From Mesorhizobium sp. NZP2298 (GTDB taxonomy: Bacteria > Pseudomonadota > Alphaproteobacteria > Rhizobiales > Rhizobiaceae), in NCBI RefSeq assembly GCF_013170825.1, contig NZ_CP033365.1:5654001-5718000 (forward strand): a stretch of 64,000 nucleotides of DNA. Reading direction: 5' to 3'. The notes beneath the pieces are model-generated. The model had not been told where the DNA came from. It saw nothing but the letters and a program-made list of their open reading frames with translations, and did not search any database. The translations under genes were made by a program, and so were the position numbers. Positions within the stretch are counted from its first letter, which is position 1. The number at the start of each line of letters is the position of its first letter. Of this stretch, positions 28,212 through 37,329 are shown piece after piece.

Positions 28212-28220
28212 AGGCTCGCG

Positions 28221-29000
28221 ATGACGGATCCAATCGGCAGCTACGCGACCTATCCAAGCCTCAAGGGCCGTAGCGTCTTCATCACCGGCGGCGGTAGCGG
28301 CATCGGTGAAAGCCTGGTGCGCCATTTCTGCGCGCAAGGCAGCCGCGTGGCTTTCGTGGATCTGGCCGAGGAACCGTCCCGGCGGCTCGTCGATGCGATC
28401 GCGGCCGAGGGACATGGCGCGCCGCTGTTCATTCCCTGCGACCTGCGCAATGTCGAAGAGCTGCAGGCGGCCACCGTGCAGGCAGCGCGGCACAATGGCC
28501 CGATCCAGGCGCTTTGCAACAATGCCGGCAATGACGACCGTCACCAGACCAAGAACGTCACGGTCGTCTATTGGGACGACCGCATGGCGGTCAATCTGCG
28601 CCACCAGTTCTTCGCGGCGCAGGCGGTGCGCCCGCAGATGAGTGCGCAGGGCGGCGGCTCGATCATCAATTTCGGCTCCATCACCTGGATGGTCGGCGAT
28701 CCCGATTGCCCGGCCTATGTCACCGCCAAAGCCGCTGTTTACGGCATGACGCGGGCGCTGGCCCGTGAACTCGGCCCCGAGCGCATCCGCGTCAACTGCA
28801 TGGTGCCTGGCTGGGTGATGACCGAGCGACAGATAAAGCTGTGGCTGAACCCGGCCGGCGAACGCCAGATCGCGGAAAGGCAGTGTCTGCCGGACCGGCT
28901 GCAGCCCTCCGATATCGCGCGCATGGCGCTGTTCCTCGCCGCCGACGACAGCCGCATGTGCACGAGCCAGCAGTTCATCGTCGATGCGGGTTGGGTGTAA
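28221..29000 (+). CDS. SDR family oxidoreductase (sugar dehydrogenase-like)
   Basis: 259 residues. The classical short-chain dehydrogenase pattern is complete: cofactor motif TGGGSGIGE, NNAG, catalytic serine in FGSITW, YVTAK for the Tyr/Lys pair and the PGWVMTERQ segment. An aspartate after the second beta strand (AFVDLAE) favours NAD. Nine bases separate it from the dehydratase. In this operon it most likely oxidises the aldose at C1, or a deoxy-keto acid later in the route. Confidence 0.88.
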   Translation: MTDPIGSYATYPSLKGRSVFITGGGSGIGESLVRHFCAQGSRVAFVDLAEEPSRRLVDAIAAEGHGAPLFIPCDLRNVEELQAATVQAARHNGPIQALCNNAGNDDRHQTKNVTVVYWDDRMAVNLRHQFFAAQAVRPQMSAQGGGSIINFGSITWMVGDPDCPAYVTAKAAVYGMTRALARELGPERIRVNCMVPGWVMTERQIKLWLNPAGERQIAERQCLPDRLQPSDIARMALFLAADDSRMCTSQQFIVDAGWV

Positions 29001-29032
29001 CCCGCACGGCTTCAAGGGAAGAAGGGTTTTTC

Positions 29033-30031
29033 ATGCGTCTTGTTCAGTTCAGAATGCCGGATGGCAGCAGGCGCGTCGGTCGTGTCTCCGATGACGGCAA
29101 TCGCCTGCATCCGCTCGAAAAGACCGCCAGCGTGCTGGACCTCGCCGAAGCGGCGATCGCCGAGGGTGCGTCCATCGCCTCGCTGGTCGAAAAGCGGACG
29201 GGCGCCGCGACAGTCGACTATGACGAGCTGTTGCGCGATGGCCGCGTGCTCGCCCCGCTAGACCACCCAGAGCCGGCGCGGTTCCTGGTCACCGGCACCG
29301 GCCTGACCCATACCGGAAGTGCCGCCGCGCGCAACCAGATGCATGTTCTGACCCATGGCGAAGGTGCCGAGGAATCCGATTCCTTGAAAATCTTCCGCAT
29401 GGGGTTGGAGGGCGGCAAGCCCGGCGCCGGCAAGATCGGCATCCAGCCCGAGTGGTTCTTCAAGGGCGTCGGCACCTGCATTGTGCCGCCTGGCGCGCCG
29501 CTGCCGATGCCGGCATTCGCGAAGGCCGGGGCAGAGGAAGCCGAGATCGTCGGGCTTTACCTGAATGGTCCGGACGGCCATCCCCACCGCATCGGCTATG
29601 CGCTCGGAAACGAATATTCCGACCACGTGACGGAGGGCGAGAACTATCTCTACCTCGCGCATTCCAAGCTGCGCTCCTGCTCGATCGGCCCTGAACTGCT
29701 GATCGGCGAGCTGCCGAACGAAGTGCGCGGCTATTCCCGCATCCTGCGCGACGGCACCGTCATCTGGGAGCAGGAATTCCTGTCGGGCGAGGCGCACATG
29801 TCGCACTCGACCGCTAACCTCGAACATTTCCATTTCCGCTACCCGATGCACCGCAGGCCTGGCGACCTGCATGCCTATTTCTTCGGGGCGGCGGTGATGA
29901 GCTACGCCTCCGGCGTCAAGACGGCTTCCGGCGACGAGTATGAAATCCAGGCACAGGCATTCGGCAAGCCGCTCCGCAACCGAATGGTGTCGGTGCCGGA
30001 CGAGGGGCTGGTCACCGTCACCCAGCTGTGA
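29033..30031 (+). CDS. GguC/AraD1 family protein (FAH superfamily)
   Basis: 332 residues from the ATG at 29033. It belongs to the GguC/AraD1 branch of the FAH superfamily: TGTGLTHTGSAAARNQMH, QPEWFFKGVGTCIVPPG, the acidic AGAEEAEIVGLY and GNEYSDHVTEG. Relatives act as 2-keto-3-deoxy-pentonate dehydratases or hydrolases in oxidative sugar pathways, which fits the dehydratase and SDR immediately upstream. The name gguC comes from Agrobacterium, where it accompanies a sugar transporter. Confidence 0.85.
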   Translation: MRLVQFRMPDGSRRVGRVSDDGNRLHPLEKTASVLDLAEAAIAEGASIASLVEKRTGAATVDYDELLRDGRVLAPLDHPEPARFLVTGTGLTHTGSAAARNQMHVLTHGEGAEESDSLKIFRMGLEGGKPGAGKIGIQPEWFFKGVGTCIVPPGAPLPMPAFAKAGAEEAEIVGLYLNGPDGHPHRIGYALGNEYSDHVTEGENYLYLAHSKLRSCSIGPELLIGELPNEVRGYSRILRDGTVIWEQEFLSGEAHMSHSTANLEHFHFRYPMHRRPGDLHAYFFGAAVMSYASGVKTASGDEYEIQAQAFGKPLRNRMVSVPDEGLVTVTQL

Positions 30032-30083
30032 CGGCAAAAGTCCGATAATTACGGTCCACCAGAACGACAATGGGAGATTAAAA

Positions 30084-31109
30084 ATGGGACTGAAGAAAGC
30101 GTTTCTAAGACTGGCGACAATCGGGCTCGGCATCGGCCTGATGACATCGGCCGCACTGGCCGCGAACCTGCGGGTTCTGGCCTGGGACGGCTACGCCGAC
30201 CCGGACTGGGTGAAGGACTTCACGGCCGCCACCGGCATCGGCGTCGATGTCGTCTTTATCGGCAGCGACGACGAGATCTGGGCCAAGATCAAGGGCAGCG
30301 AAGGGCAGGATTTCGACGTCTTCGCCGTCAACACCGCCCAGTTGCAGCGCTACATCAAGGCCGATCTGGTGTCGCCGATCGACATCACCAAGCTGCCCAA
30401 CCAGAAGGAAGTGCTGCCGCGCTTCCGTGATCTGTCGCAGGTCAGCGGCGACACCAAGGACGGCAAGGTCTACGGCATTCCCTTCTGCTTCGATTCCATC
30501 GGGCTGATCTACGACACCGACAAGGTCAAGCCGGCGCCGACTTCGATGTCGGTGCTCTGGGATCCGGCCTACAAGGGCAAGATCCTGGCCTATGACAATG
30601 GCGAACACAATTTCTCGTTCACCGCACTGACGCTCGGCTACAAGGATCCGTTCAACCTCAATGAGGAGCAGATGGCGGCGGTCAAGGCCAAGCTGGTCGA
30701 ACTCAAGCGCAATGTGCTGAGCTTCTACACCACCGCCGACGAGGCGCAGCAGATCTACCAGAACAATGACGTTGCCCTGATCTGGGCCAATTACGGCCAG
30801 CAGCAGGTCAAGGCACTGCAGAAGATCGGCGCCCACGTCGCCTACATCAATCCAAGCGAGGGCGCGCTGGCCTGGCTGGACAACTGGGTGATCTCCAAGG
30901 GCGTCCGTGACAATGCGGCGGCCGAGAAGTGGATCGACTTCATGCTGACGAAGAAGGTCAGCGGCGAGCTTTCCGAGCGCACCGGCTTCGGCAACACCGT
31001 GGTCGAGTCGAGCAGCGCCGGCAGCAACGACAAGCTGGTCTGGCTCAACAATGTCGAAGACCCGCTCAAGCGCTCGGATCTGTGGAACGAGGTCAAGGCG
31101 ACGCCCTGA
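30084..31109 (+). CDS. PotD-type ABC transporter substrate-binding protein
   Basis: 341 residues with a Sec signal peptide (about residues 1-26, ending TSAALA). The mature start NLRVLAWDGYADPDWVKDF and the DVFAVNTAQLQRYIKADLVS region are typical of the spermidine/putrescine/opine class (extracellular solute-binding family 1). GGGAG precedes the ATG. It lies 52 bases after the GguC-like gene and heads a four-gene transporter, so the ligand may be a sugar acid or amine-sugar conjugate rather than a polyamine (inference). Confidence 0.88.
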   Translation: MGLKKAFLRLATIGLGIGLMTSAALAANLRVLAWDGYADPDWVKDFTAATGIGVDVVFIGSDDEIWAKIKGSEGQDFDVFAVNTAQLQRYIKADLVSPIDITKLPNQKEVLPRFRDLSQVSGDTKDGKVYGIPFCFDSIGLIYDTDKVKPAPTSMSVLWDPAYKGKILAYDNGEHNFSFTALTLGYKDPFNLNEEQMAAVKAKLVELKRNVLSFYTTADEAQQIYQNNDVALIWANYGQQQVKALQKIGAHVAYINPSEGALAWLDNWVISKGVRDNAAAEKWIDFMLTKKVSGELSERTGFGNTVVESSSAGSNDKLVWLNNVEDPLKRSDLWNEVKATP

Positions 31110-31185
31110 TCCTTTCCGCACCTGATTTCGAAGGACCCGGCGGTCCGGACGTTCCGGACCGCCGCAGCGTATGCGAGACCATATC

Positions 31186-32289
31186 ATGAACCAGAACACC
31201 GACCTGCTGACGCTGCGGTCCGTCTCGAAATCCTACGGCACGGTTCCCGTGCTGCACGATATCGACCTGTCGATCAAGGACGGTGAGTTCCTGACCGTGC
31301 TCGGGCCTTCGGGTTCTGGCAAGACGACCGTCCTGCGGCTGATCGGCGGGCTGGAGCCTCTGACATCGGGCGAGATCCGCCTCGACGGCCGGGACATCAG
31401 CCGCATGCCGATCAACAAGCGGCCGTTCAACACCGTGTTCCAGGACTATGCGCTGTTCCCGCACATGACCGTTTCCGGCAATGTCGGCTACGGGCTTTCG
31501 GTGCGCCATATCCAGCGCAAGGAGATCGCGCGCCGTGTCGCGGAGGCGCTGGAACTGGTGCAGCTCGGGCGTTTCGCCGACCGCTTCCCGGCACAGCTTT
31601 CCGGGGGCCAGCGCCAGCGCGTCGCCCTCGCCCGCGCGCTGATCTGCCAGCCACGCCTGATCCTGCTCGACGAGCCGCTCGCGGCCCTGGACCTTGAATT
31701 GCGCCGGCAGATGCAGGAGTTCCTGAAATCCATCCAGCGCGAGATCAAGACCACCTTCCTGTTCGTCACCCATGACCAGGAGGAGGCGATCGGCATGGCC
31801 GACCGGATCTGCGTCATGCAGGCGGGGCATATCCGCCAGATCGGCACGCCGCACGACCTCTACTACAAGCCGAATTGCGAGTTCGTGGCGCGCTTCTTCG
31901 GCGAGAACAATCTGGTGGCCGGGAAACTCGGTCCCGTCCAGGGCGACCTGCGATCGATCGAGACCGCGCTTGGGCGCCTTGTCTGTTCGATCGGCGGTCT
32001 GCCGCATTTACAAGCCGCGCCAGATGGTGCCGGCGCCTTCGCGGCGTTCCGTCCCGAAGCCTTGCATCTTGCCGACGCCAAGGACAGCGGCAACCGCTTT
32101 TCCGGCACCATCGCGGACGTGGCCTTTGCCGGGTCGTCGACCGTCGCCACAATCGCCTCGGGTGCCGACAATGCCGCGCAACGCCTGCGGCTGCGCATGC
32201 CGAGCCGGATCGGCGGCAGCGCGCTGAAATCCGGCGAAACGGTCTCGCTCTGCTTTGCGCCGCATGAAGGCCACCTGGTGCTGGCATGA
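31186..32289 (+). CDS. PotA-type ABC transporter ATP-binding protein
   Basis: 367 residues from the ATG at 31186; an in-frame ATG at 31171 is also possible, as neither has a strong ribosome binding site. Walker A LGPSGSGKTT, signature LSGGQRQRVALARAL, Walker B LILLDEP and the H-loop FVTHDQEEA are present, followed by a C-terminal TOBE domain (from about residue 285). It powers the permeases encoded next. Confidence 0.9.
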   Translation: MNQNTDLLTLRSVSKSYGTVPVLHDIDLSIKDGEFLTVLGPSGSGKTTVLRLIGGLEPLTSGEIRLDGRDISRMPINKRPFNTVFQDYALFPHMTVSGNVGYGLSVRHIQRKEIARRVAEALELVQLGRFADRFPAQLSGGQRQRVALARALICQPRLILLDEPLAALDLELRRQMQEFLKSIQREIKTTFLFVTHDQEEAIGMADRICVMQAGHIRQIGTPHDLYYKPNCEFVARFFGENNLVAGKLGPVQGDLRSIETALGRLVCSIGGLPHLQAAPDGAGAFAAFRPEALHLADAKDSGNRFSGTIADVAFAGSSTVATIASGADNAAQRLRLRMPSRIGGSALKSGETVSLCFAPHEGHLVLA

Positions 32290-33158
32290 GCGCGGCCACC
32301 ACGACACAGCCCCCACAAAGGCGCTTGTCGCTGCTGGTGACGGTGCTGGCCTTCGCCTTGCCTGTGATCTTCGTGCTCGTGCCGCTGGCGATCTTCCTGG
32401 TCTACAGCTTCTTCAGCGTCGACCAGGGCACGATCGTCTACGCGCCGACGCTCGGCAATTATGTCAGGTTCTTCACCGACCCGATCTTTCAGCCGGTGTT
32501 CTGGAACACCATCGTGCTGTGTTTGTCGGTGGCCGTCATCTGCATCCTGCTCGCCTATCCCGCGGCCTATTTCCTGACGACCCTTAGAGGGCGGTGGCGC
32601 TATGCCTTGCTGATGCTGCTGCTGGTGCCGCTGCTGATGAGCTACGTGATCAAGATCTACGCGATCCGCAGCATCCTCGGCCTCAACGGCTTCCTCAACA
32701 AGGCGCTGGTGGCGCTCGGCATATTGCAGCAGCCGTCGACACTTTTCGTTTTCAACATGAACGCCATCCTGTTGACGCTGAGCCTGCTTTTGATCCCCTT
32801 CGCCATCCTGCCGATCTTCCTGTCGCTGGAGCGCATTCCCCAGACCCTGCTGCGCGCCTCGGATGATCTTGGCGCCAGCCGCTTGCAGACGTTCCTGCGC
32901 ATCACCTTGCCGCTCAGCCTGCCCGGCGTCGCCTCGGCGGCGAGCTTCGTCTTCGTGCTGGCCATCGGCGACTTCCTGACGCCGCAAATGGTCGGCGGGA
33001 TCAGCGGCTTCACCTTCGGGCGCATCCTCTACAGCCAGTTCGGCACGGCCTATAACTGGCCGTTCGGCGCGGCACTGTCGGTGGCGCTGGCGATCGTGGT
33101 GATCTGTGCCATCCTCATCGGCGAACGGTTCGGACGCAACCGGGGGACGTCGATATGA
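32286..33158 (+). CDS. PotB-type ABC transporter permease
   Basis: 290 residues with about six membrane helices and the EAA-like loop RASDDLGASRLQTFLRITLP. It overlaps the ATPase stop and the next permease start by 4 bases each (ATGA). It belongs to the spermidine/putrescine-type permease class. Confidence 0.92.
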   Translation: MSAATTTQPPQRRLSLLVTVLAFALPVIFVLVPLAIFLVYSFFSVDQGTIVYAPTLGNYVRFFTDPIFQPVFWNTIVLCLSVAVICILLAYPAAYFLTTLRGRWRYALLMLLLVPLLMSYVIKIYAIRSILGLNGFLNKALVALGILQQPSTLFVFNMNAILLTLSLLLIPFAILPIFLSLERIPQTLLRASDDLGASRLQTFLRITLPLSLPGVASAASFVFVLAIGDFLTPQMVGGISGFTFGRILYSQFGTAYNWPFGAALSVALAIVVICAILIGERFGRNRGTSI

Positions 33159-33955
33159 GCGCCCTGCCCCGGCCCTCCACCATCTTCCTGGCCGCGATCA
33201 CAACGCTGGTCGCGGTGTTGCTCTACAGCCCGCTGTTCGTGCCGATCGTGTCGTCGTTCTTCACCATCTCGCATGGCGATGTCGACTGGTCGTCGCCCAC
33301 CCTCTCGACCTATCGGGCGCTGGCCGGGAACGACGACATCCTGGCTGCCCTGCGCACCACGCTGATCGTCGGCGTTTGCACCGTCATCCTCTCGGTGGTC
33401 AGCGGAACGCTGCTGGCGCTTTACTATCACGGCCGCCGTTCCGGACGCTCGGTCCTGCAGTTCATCATCTTCCTGCCCTTCCTGATGCCGCCGATCATCA
33501 GCGGCCTGGCGCTGCTGATCTTCTTCCGCGAGATCGGTCTCGAGCGCACGCTGCTGACAGTCGTCATCGGCCATACGGTCTTCGTGCTGGCGATCGTCTA
33601 CCGAACCGTGCTGATGCGCCTGCAGTCGATGAGCCGCACGCTGGTCGAAGCGTCCTACGACCTGGGCGCCACCGGTTGGCAGACCTTCTGGCGCATCATC
33701 CTGCCGAACCTGTCGAGCGCGATGGTCGGCGGCGCTATCCTGGCCTTCGCGCTATCGTTCGACGAGACAATGATCACCATCCTGGTCACCGGCACGCAAA
33801 GCACGCTGCCGGTCAGGCTGTGGGCGATGATGCGGCTCGGCTTCTCACCCGACATCAATGCGCTGGTGGCGCTGATCCTGATGTTCACCGTGCTGCTCTG
33901 CGTGCTCGCCGCCCGCTTTCTGATCCCCAGGCAGATGGCGACGGAACGCACCTGA
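33155..33955 (+). CDS. PotC-type ABC transporter permease
   Basis: 266 residues, six predicted membrane helices and a clear EAA loop (EASYDLGATGWQTFWRIILP). It is the last gene of the plus-strand operon that begins with the GntR regulator at 25687, and it converges on the GlcD-like oxidase 15 bases away. Confidence 0.92.
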   Translation: MSALPRPSTIFLAAITTLVAVLLYSPLFVPIVSSFFTISHGDVDWSSPTLSTYRALAGNDDILAALRTTLIVGVCTVILSVVSGTLLALYYHGRRSGRSVLQFIIFLPFLMPPIISGLALLIFFREIGLERTLLTVVIGHTVFVLAIVYRTVLMRLQSMSRTLVEASYDLGATGWQTFWRIILPNLSSAMVGGAILAFALSFDETMITILVTGTQSTLPVRLWAMMRLGFSPDINALVALILMFTVLLCVLAARFLIPRQMATERT

Positions 33956-33970
33956 GTTATCGGAGACCCG

Positions 33971-35374
33971 TCATCGTGCGAAGGTCGTCGGATCGAGATC
34001 GAAGACACGCCCCCGGTTAAGAATGTTCTTCGGGTCTAGAGCTATCTTCAGCCGCCGCATCGTGGCGATCTCGGCGTCGCTGCGAACCAGATGCAGCCAC
34101 TGCTTCTTGTCGAGGCCGATGCCGTGCTCGGCTGAAACGCCGCCGCCCGCCACCGCCACGCCGCAATAGATGATGCCGTAGGCCGCCGCCGGATCGGCAG
34201 TGCGCACCTGATAGTGCAGATTGCCATCGCCGAGATGGCCGAAGACATAGATCTCGGCGTTGGGGTCAAAGGCGCGGATCGCGGTCTCCGCTTCTTGCAG
34301 GAACGTCCCCATCCGTGCCAGCGGGATGCTGATGTCGACGCCGATCAGGCCTCTGATCGAAAACAGGACGCGATTGGCGTCTTCCCGCACGTCCCACAGC
34401 GCCCGGAATTCGCGCGGCGACTGAGAGACCACGACATCGTCGACCACGCCATCCTCGACCGCCTGCATCAGGACTTCCGCGAAGCGCTCGCTGTCGCGTT
34501 CGGGCTCGCTGCCCTGGATCTCGGCCAGCACATAGACCGGTGAGCCGGCCGGCAACGGCGCCGGCATCGCCATGCTGCCAACCATGAGGTCATAGAGCGG
34601 CGCGAAGTTGACCTCATAGGCGGACAATAACGGGCCGAGCTTTTGCCGCAACAGCCCAAGCAGGGCGATCGCCGCATCGAGCGAAGCGAGCGCGCAGAAG
34701 GCGTTCACCTCGGAGGCCGGCTTCGGGTGTAGCCTGAGCGCGGCGCGGGTGACGACGCCGAGCGTCCCTTCAGCGCCGATGAAGAGCTGGCCGAGGTCGT
34801 AGCCGGAATTGTCCTTGGGCAGACCCTTCAGCGAGGACAGCACGCTGCCGTCGGCAAGCACGGCCTCCAGTCCCAGCACCTGCGCGCGGTACATGCCGTA
34901 GCGCAGCACACGGATGCCCCCGGCATTGGTGGCGATGTTGCCACCGACCGTGGCCGAACCGCGCGCGCCGATATCGACGCCGAACATCAGCCCGGCACCA
35001 TCGGCCGCCTCCTGCACAGCCTGCAGCGTCGCACCGGCTTCAGCGATGATGGTGGCGGCTTGAGCGTCCGGCGCGGCGAGGCCGCTCATGCGTTCCAGCG
35101 ACAGCACGATCTCGCCCGGCTGGACGCGTGTGCCGCCGGCCAGCCCGGTGCGTCCGCCCTGGACGACGACCGGCTGGCCGAGAGCGTTGCACCCGGCGAG
35201 TGCCGCCGCGACACCGACGGTATCGCGCGGGCGCAGCACCACTTCGGGCAGCACGCCCAGCTTGCCGTCTGGATCGTCGCGATAGCGTTGTTCGACATCG
35301 GAGCCGGCAAGCACGCCGCCCGCGCCCAGCCGATCACCGAGCGCGGAGAGAAGTCGTTCCGTTTCAGGCGACAT
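33971..35374 (-). CDS. FAD-binding oxidase, GlcD/2-hydroxyacid dehydrogenase family
   Basis: 467 residues: an FAD_binding_4 (PCMH) domain with VVVQGGRTGLAGGTRVQPG and GSATVGGNIATNAGGIRVLRYG, then an FAD-oxidase C domain with FGHLGDGNLHYQV, VSAEHGIGLDKKQW and the terminal ALDPKNILNRGRVFDL. Family members oxidise D-lactate, glycolate or D-2-hydroxyglutarate. No GlcE/GlcF subunits are adjacent, so it probably acts as a single-chain dehydrogenase. It could oxidise a 2-hydroxyacid from the neighbouring sugar pathway (glycolate, for example), but it is transcribed separately. Confidence 0.88.
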   Translation of the reverse strand: MSPETERLLSALGDRLGAGGVLAGSDVEQRYRDDPDGKLGVLPEVVLRPRDTVGVAAALAGCNALGQPVVVQGGRTGLAGGTRVQPGEIVLSLERMSGLAAPDAQAATIIAEAGATLQAVQEAADGAGLMFGVDIGARGSATVGGNIATNAGGIRVLRYGMYRAQVLGLEAVLADGSVLSSLKGLPKDNSGYDLGQLFIGAEGTLGVVTRAALRLHPKPASEVNAFCALASLDAAIALLGLLRQKLGPLLSAYEVNFAPLYDLMVGSMAMPAPLPAGSPVYVLAEIQGSEPERDSERFAEVLMQAVEDGVVDDVVVSQSPREFRALWDVREDANRVLFSIRGLIGVDISIPLARMGTFLQEAETAIRAFDPNAEIYVFGHLGDGNLHYQVRTADPAAAYGIIYCGVAVAGGGVSAEHGIGLDKKQWLHLVRSDAEIATMRRLKIALDPKNILNRGRVFDLDPTTFAR

Positions 35375-35494
35375 CGGGATCAGGCGCTTGCGTGGCGAAG
35401 CACAGCGTCTGCATCCATTGATCGGACGGGCCGATGAGTATTCGATCCGACACGCTCGCCATCCTTCAATTGCAGCCGGCCGATCCTATTCTTG

Positions 35495-35515
35495 ATCGCT
35501 TGCCGTGCAAGCGAT
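35495..35515. repeat. inverted repeat (9-bp stem) downstream of binding-protein gene
   Basis: ATCGCTTGC-CGT-GCAAGCGAT is a perfect 9-base-pair inverted repeat in the 214-base gap between the GlcD-like gene start and the binding-protein gene end. It could be an operator for the oxidase gene or, with the hairpin at 35537, part of a terminator. The rest of this gap shows no gene. Confidence 0.5.
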
Positions 35516-35536
35516 ATCGGCCTGCCCCAAGCGATG

Positions 35537-35572
35537 CCGGCATCAGTCGCGACAAGATGCGATTGATGCCGG
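35537..35572 (-). terminator. strong hairpin, probable transcription terminator
   Basis: A 14-base-pair stem (CCGGCATCAGTCGC with GCGATTGATGCCGG, one G-T wobble) around an 8-base loop, starting 17 bases beyond the binding-protein stop on the minus strand. No T tract follows, so it may act with the adjacent repeat at 35495 or as an mRNA-stabilising hairpin. Confidence 0.5.
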
Positions 35573-35588
35573 AAGCACTGTTTCCAGC

Positions 35589-36848
35589 TCACTGAAGCTT
35601 GGCCTGCAGCGCGTTGACGTCGTCGGTGGTCATTTCGCCATCGGTCGTCACCTTGCCGTCGACGATCTTCCACAGCCGGAACGGGCCAGTGATGTCGCCA
35701 TATTTGTCGAAGGCGACCGGGCCGATGACGCCTTCGTAGCGGATCGGCTTGCCGTCCTTGATCAGGCCGAGCGCCTTGGCGAACTCCTCCTTGCCGGCAA
35801 AGATCGGCGTGCCGGCCGGGTCGACCGCCTTGTACATCGCGTCCTTGATCTTGGCCGGATCCTCGGAGCCGGCAATGGCGATGGCGAGGCCGACGATAGC
35901 GCCGGCATCATAGGAGCGGTCGGCCGCCGGATTGGACGGCTCGATGCCGGAGAATTCCTTGTAGTTCTTCATGAAATAGTCGGTGGAGGCGGTCGGGCTG
36001 GTTCCCGACGACGTGCCATAGGCGTCCTTCAGATAGTCGGCGCCGACGGACTCGATGAAATCAGGGCTGTTCATGCCGTCATTGAGCAGGAATTTCTGCA
36101 CGCCGCCCTGCGAAATCCAGGTGCGGGCAACGGTTGCGCCGTCGACCGGCGTGCTGACGAGATAGAGCCCGTCCGGCTCGCCGGCCATCGCCGCCGTCAC
36201 TTCCGAGGCATAGCTGGACTGCTTCTCGTTGTAGGGCGTGTCGGAGACGATGGTGCCGCCGAGCGCTTTGTAGGCGCGCGAGAATTCGGCCACCATGTTG
36301 ACGCCGAAGTCGTTGTTGACGTGAATGATCGACAGCTTCTTGAAACCCTTGTCGATGGCGTATTTGGCGGCGGCGACACCCTGCAGCGCATCCGAGGTGA
36401 TGGTACGGAAGAAGATGCCGTTGGTCTTGCCGTCGCGGCCGAGTGCGGTCAGCGTCGGCGAAGAGGATGCCGGCGAAACCTGGACGATCTTGGCCGGTGC
36501 GGTCACCGAGGTCAGGATCGGGATCGACACCGAGGAGATAATACCGCCGATGATGACCGGCACTTTCTTGACCTGAACCAGCTGGGTTGCGGCGTCGACC
36601 GCGATATTGCCCTGGCTCTGGCTGTCGCGCGTATCGGTCGCAAGGTCGCAGCCGCGTACCCCGCCGGCTTCGTTGATGTCGCGGAAGGCCATTTCGACCG
36701 ACTTGGCACCGGCCTGGCCGTATTCGCCGGCCGGGCCGGTCAGTTCCATGACGAGGCCGACGGTGATCTTGCAATCGGCGGCCTGCGCGGCGCCCGCCAT
36801 TGTGACGAGAGCGAGCGCGGTGGTGAGTTGGAGTATTGTCTTTCTCAT
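35589..36848 (-). CDS. Liv-type ABC transporter substrate-binding protein
   Basis: 419 residues from the ATG at 36848 with AGGGG eight bases upstream. The signal peptide ends near AGAAQA, and the type I binding fold begins CKITVGLVMELTGPAGEYG. No ATPase or permease gene is on this strand. The only matching set is LivGFHM at 40073-43504, transcribed away from the same promoter region, so this protein is the likely receptor for that transporter. It closes the operon that starts with the GntR gene at 39946. The ligand is unknown. Confidence 0.9.
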   Translation of the reverse strand: MRKTILQLTTALALVTMAGAAQAADCKITVGLVMELTGPAGEYGQAGAKSVEMAFRDINEAGGVRGCDLATDTRDSQSQGNIAVDAATQLVQVKKVPVIIGGIISSVSIPILTSVTAPAKIVQVSPASSSPTLTALGRDGKTNGIFFRTITSDALQGVAAAKYAIDKGFKKLSIIHVNNDFGVNMVAEFSRAYKALGGTIVSDTPYNEKQSSYASEVTAAMAGEPDGLYLVSTPVDGATVARTWISQGGVQKFLLNDGMNSPDFIESVGADYLKDAYGTSSGTSPTASTDYFMKNYKEFSGIEPSNPAADRSYDAGAIVGLAIAIAGSEDPAKIKDAMYKAVDPAGTPIFAGKEEFAKALGLIKDGKPIRYEGVIGPVAFDKYGDITGPFRLWKIVDGKVTTDGEMTTDDVNALQAKLQ

Positions 36849-36897
36849 TGTTGTTCCCCTTGAGTTGTCAGGCAATAATTTGATCTCTGGAGCGTGT

Positions 36898-37329
36898 TCA
36901 GCGTTCCGGCATCTGCAGCCAGGTTTCATGCAGATGCCGCCATTCGACACCGTTGGGCGCCGATGAACTGGAGGTGAAGACGGCGCTCGACTGGCGGCGG
37001 GTGTGCTTGCCGCCACGCAATTGCGCCTCGACGTAGAAGACGACAATCGTGTCCGCATCCCGCCAACCGGGCCGGATGTCCTCGATCGAAATGGCGAAGC
37101 CGTCATCGCACGTGGCGCGGCTGGAGCGGACATGATCGACGACAGCAGCGCGATCAAGCACTTTGCCGTCCGGTGCGACCATGCTGAAGCCCTCGCCCAT
37201 GGCACGCTCGAAGCGCGTGAAATCCACCGTGTCAGCGCGCGTGGCGACGAACCAGTCGACGAAGAAGCGATGCAGGCCGACGACCTCGGCGCTGGCCTGC
37301 GAAAACAGCGTCGCGTTGGTGGCGCTCAT
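36898..37329 (-). CDS. NTF2-like (SnoaL/DUF4440) protein
   Basis: 143 residues with an NTF2-like cone fold pattern: N-terminal helix (VVGLHRFFVDWFVA), FERAMGEGFSMVAPDGKVLD in the middle and a C-terminal sheet with FTSSSSAPNGVEWRHLHETW. Such small proteins bind or isomerise small hydrophobic ligands, or only modulate partners. It overlaps the aldo/keto reductase stop (ATGA) and precedes the binding-protein gene by 49 bases, so it belongs to this operon. Confidence 0.75.
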   Translation of the reverse strand: MSATNATLFSQASAEVVGLHRFFVDWFVATRADTVDFTRFERAMGEGFSMVAPDGKVLDRAAVVDHVRSSRATCDDGFAISIEDIRPGWRDADTIVVFYVEAQLRGGKHTRRQSSAVFTSSSSAPNGVEWRHLHETWLQMPER

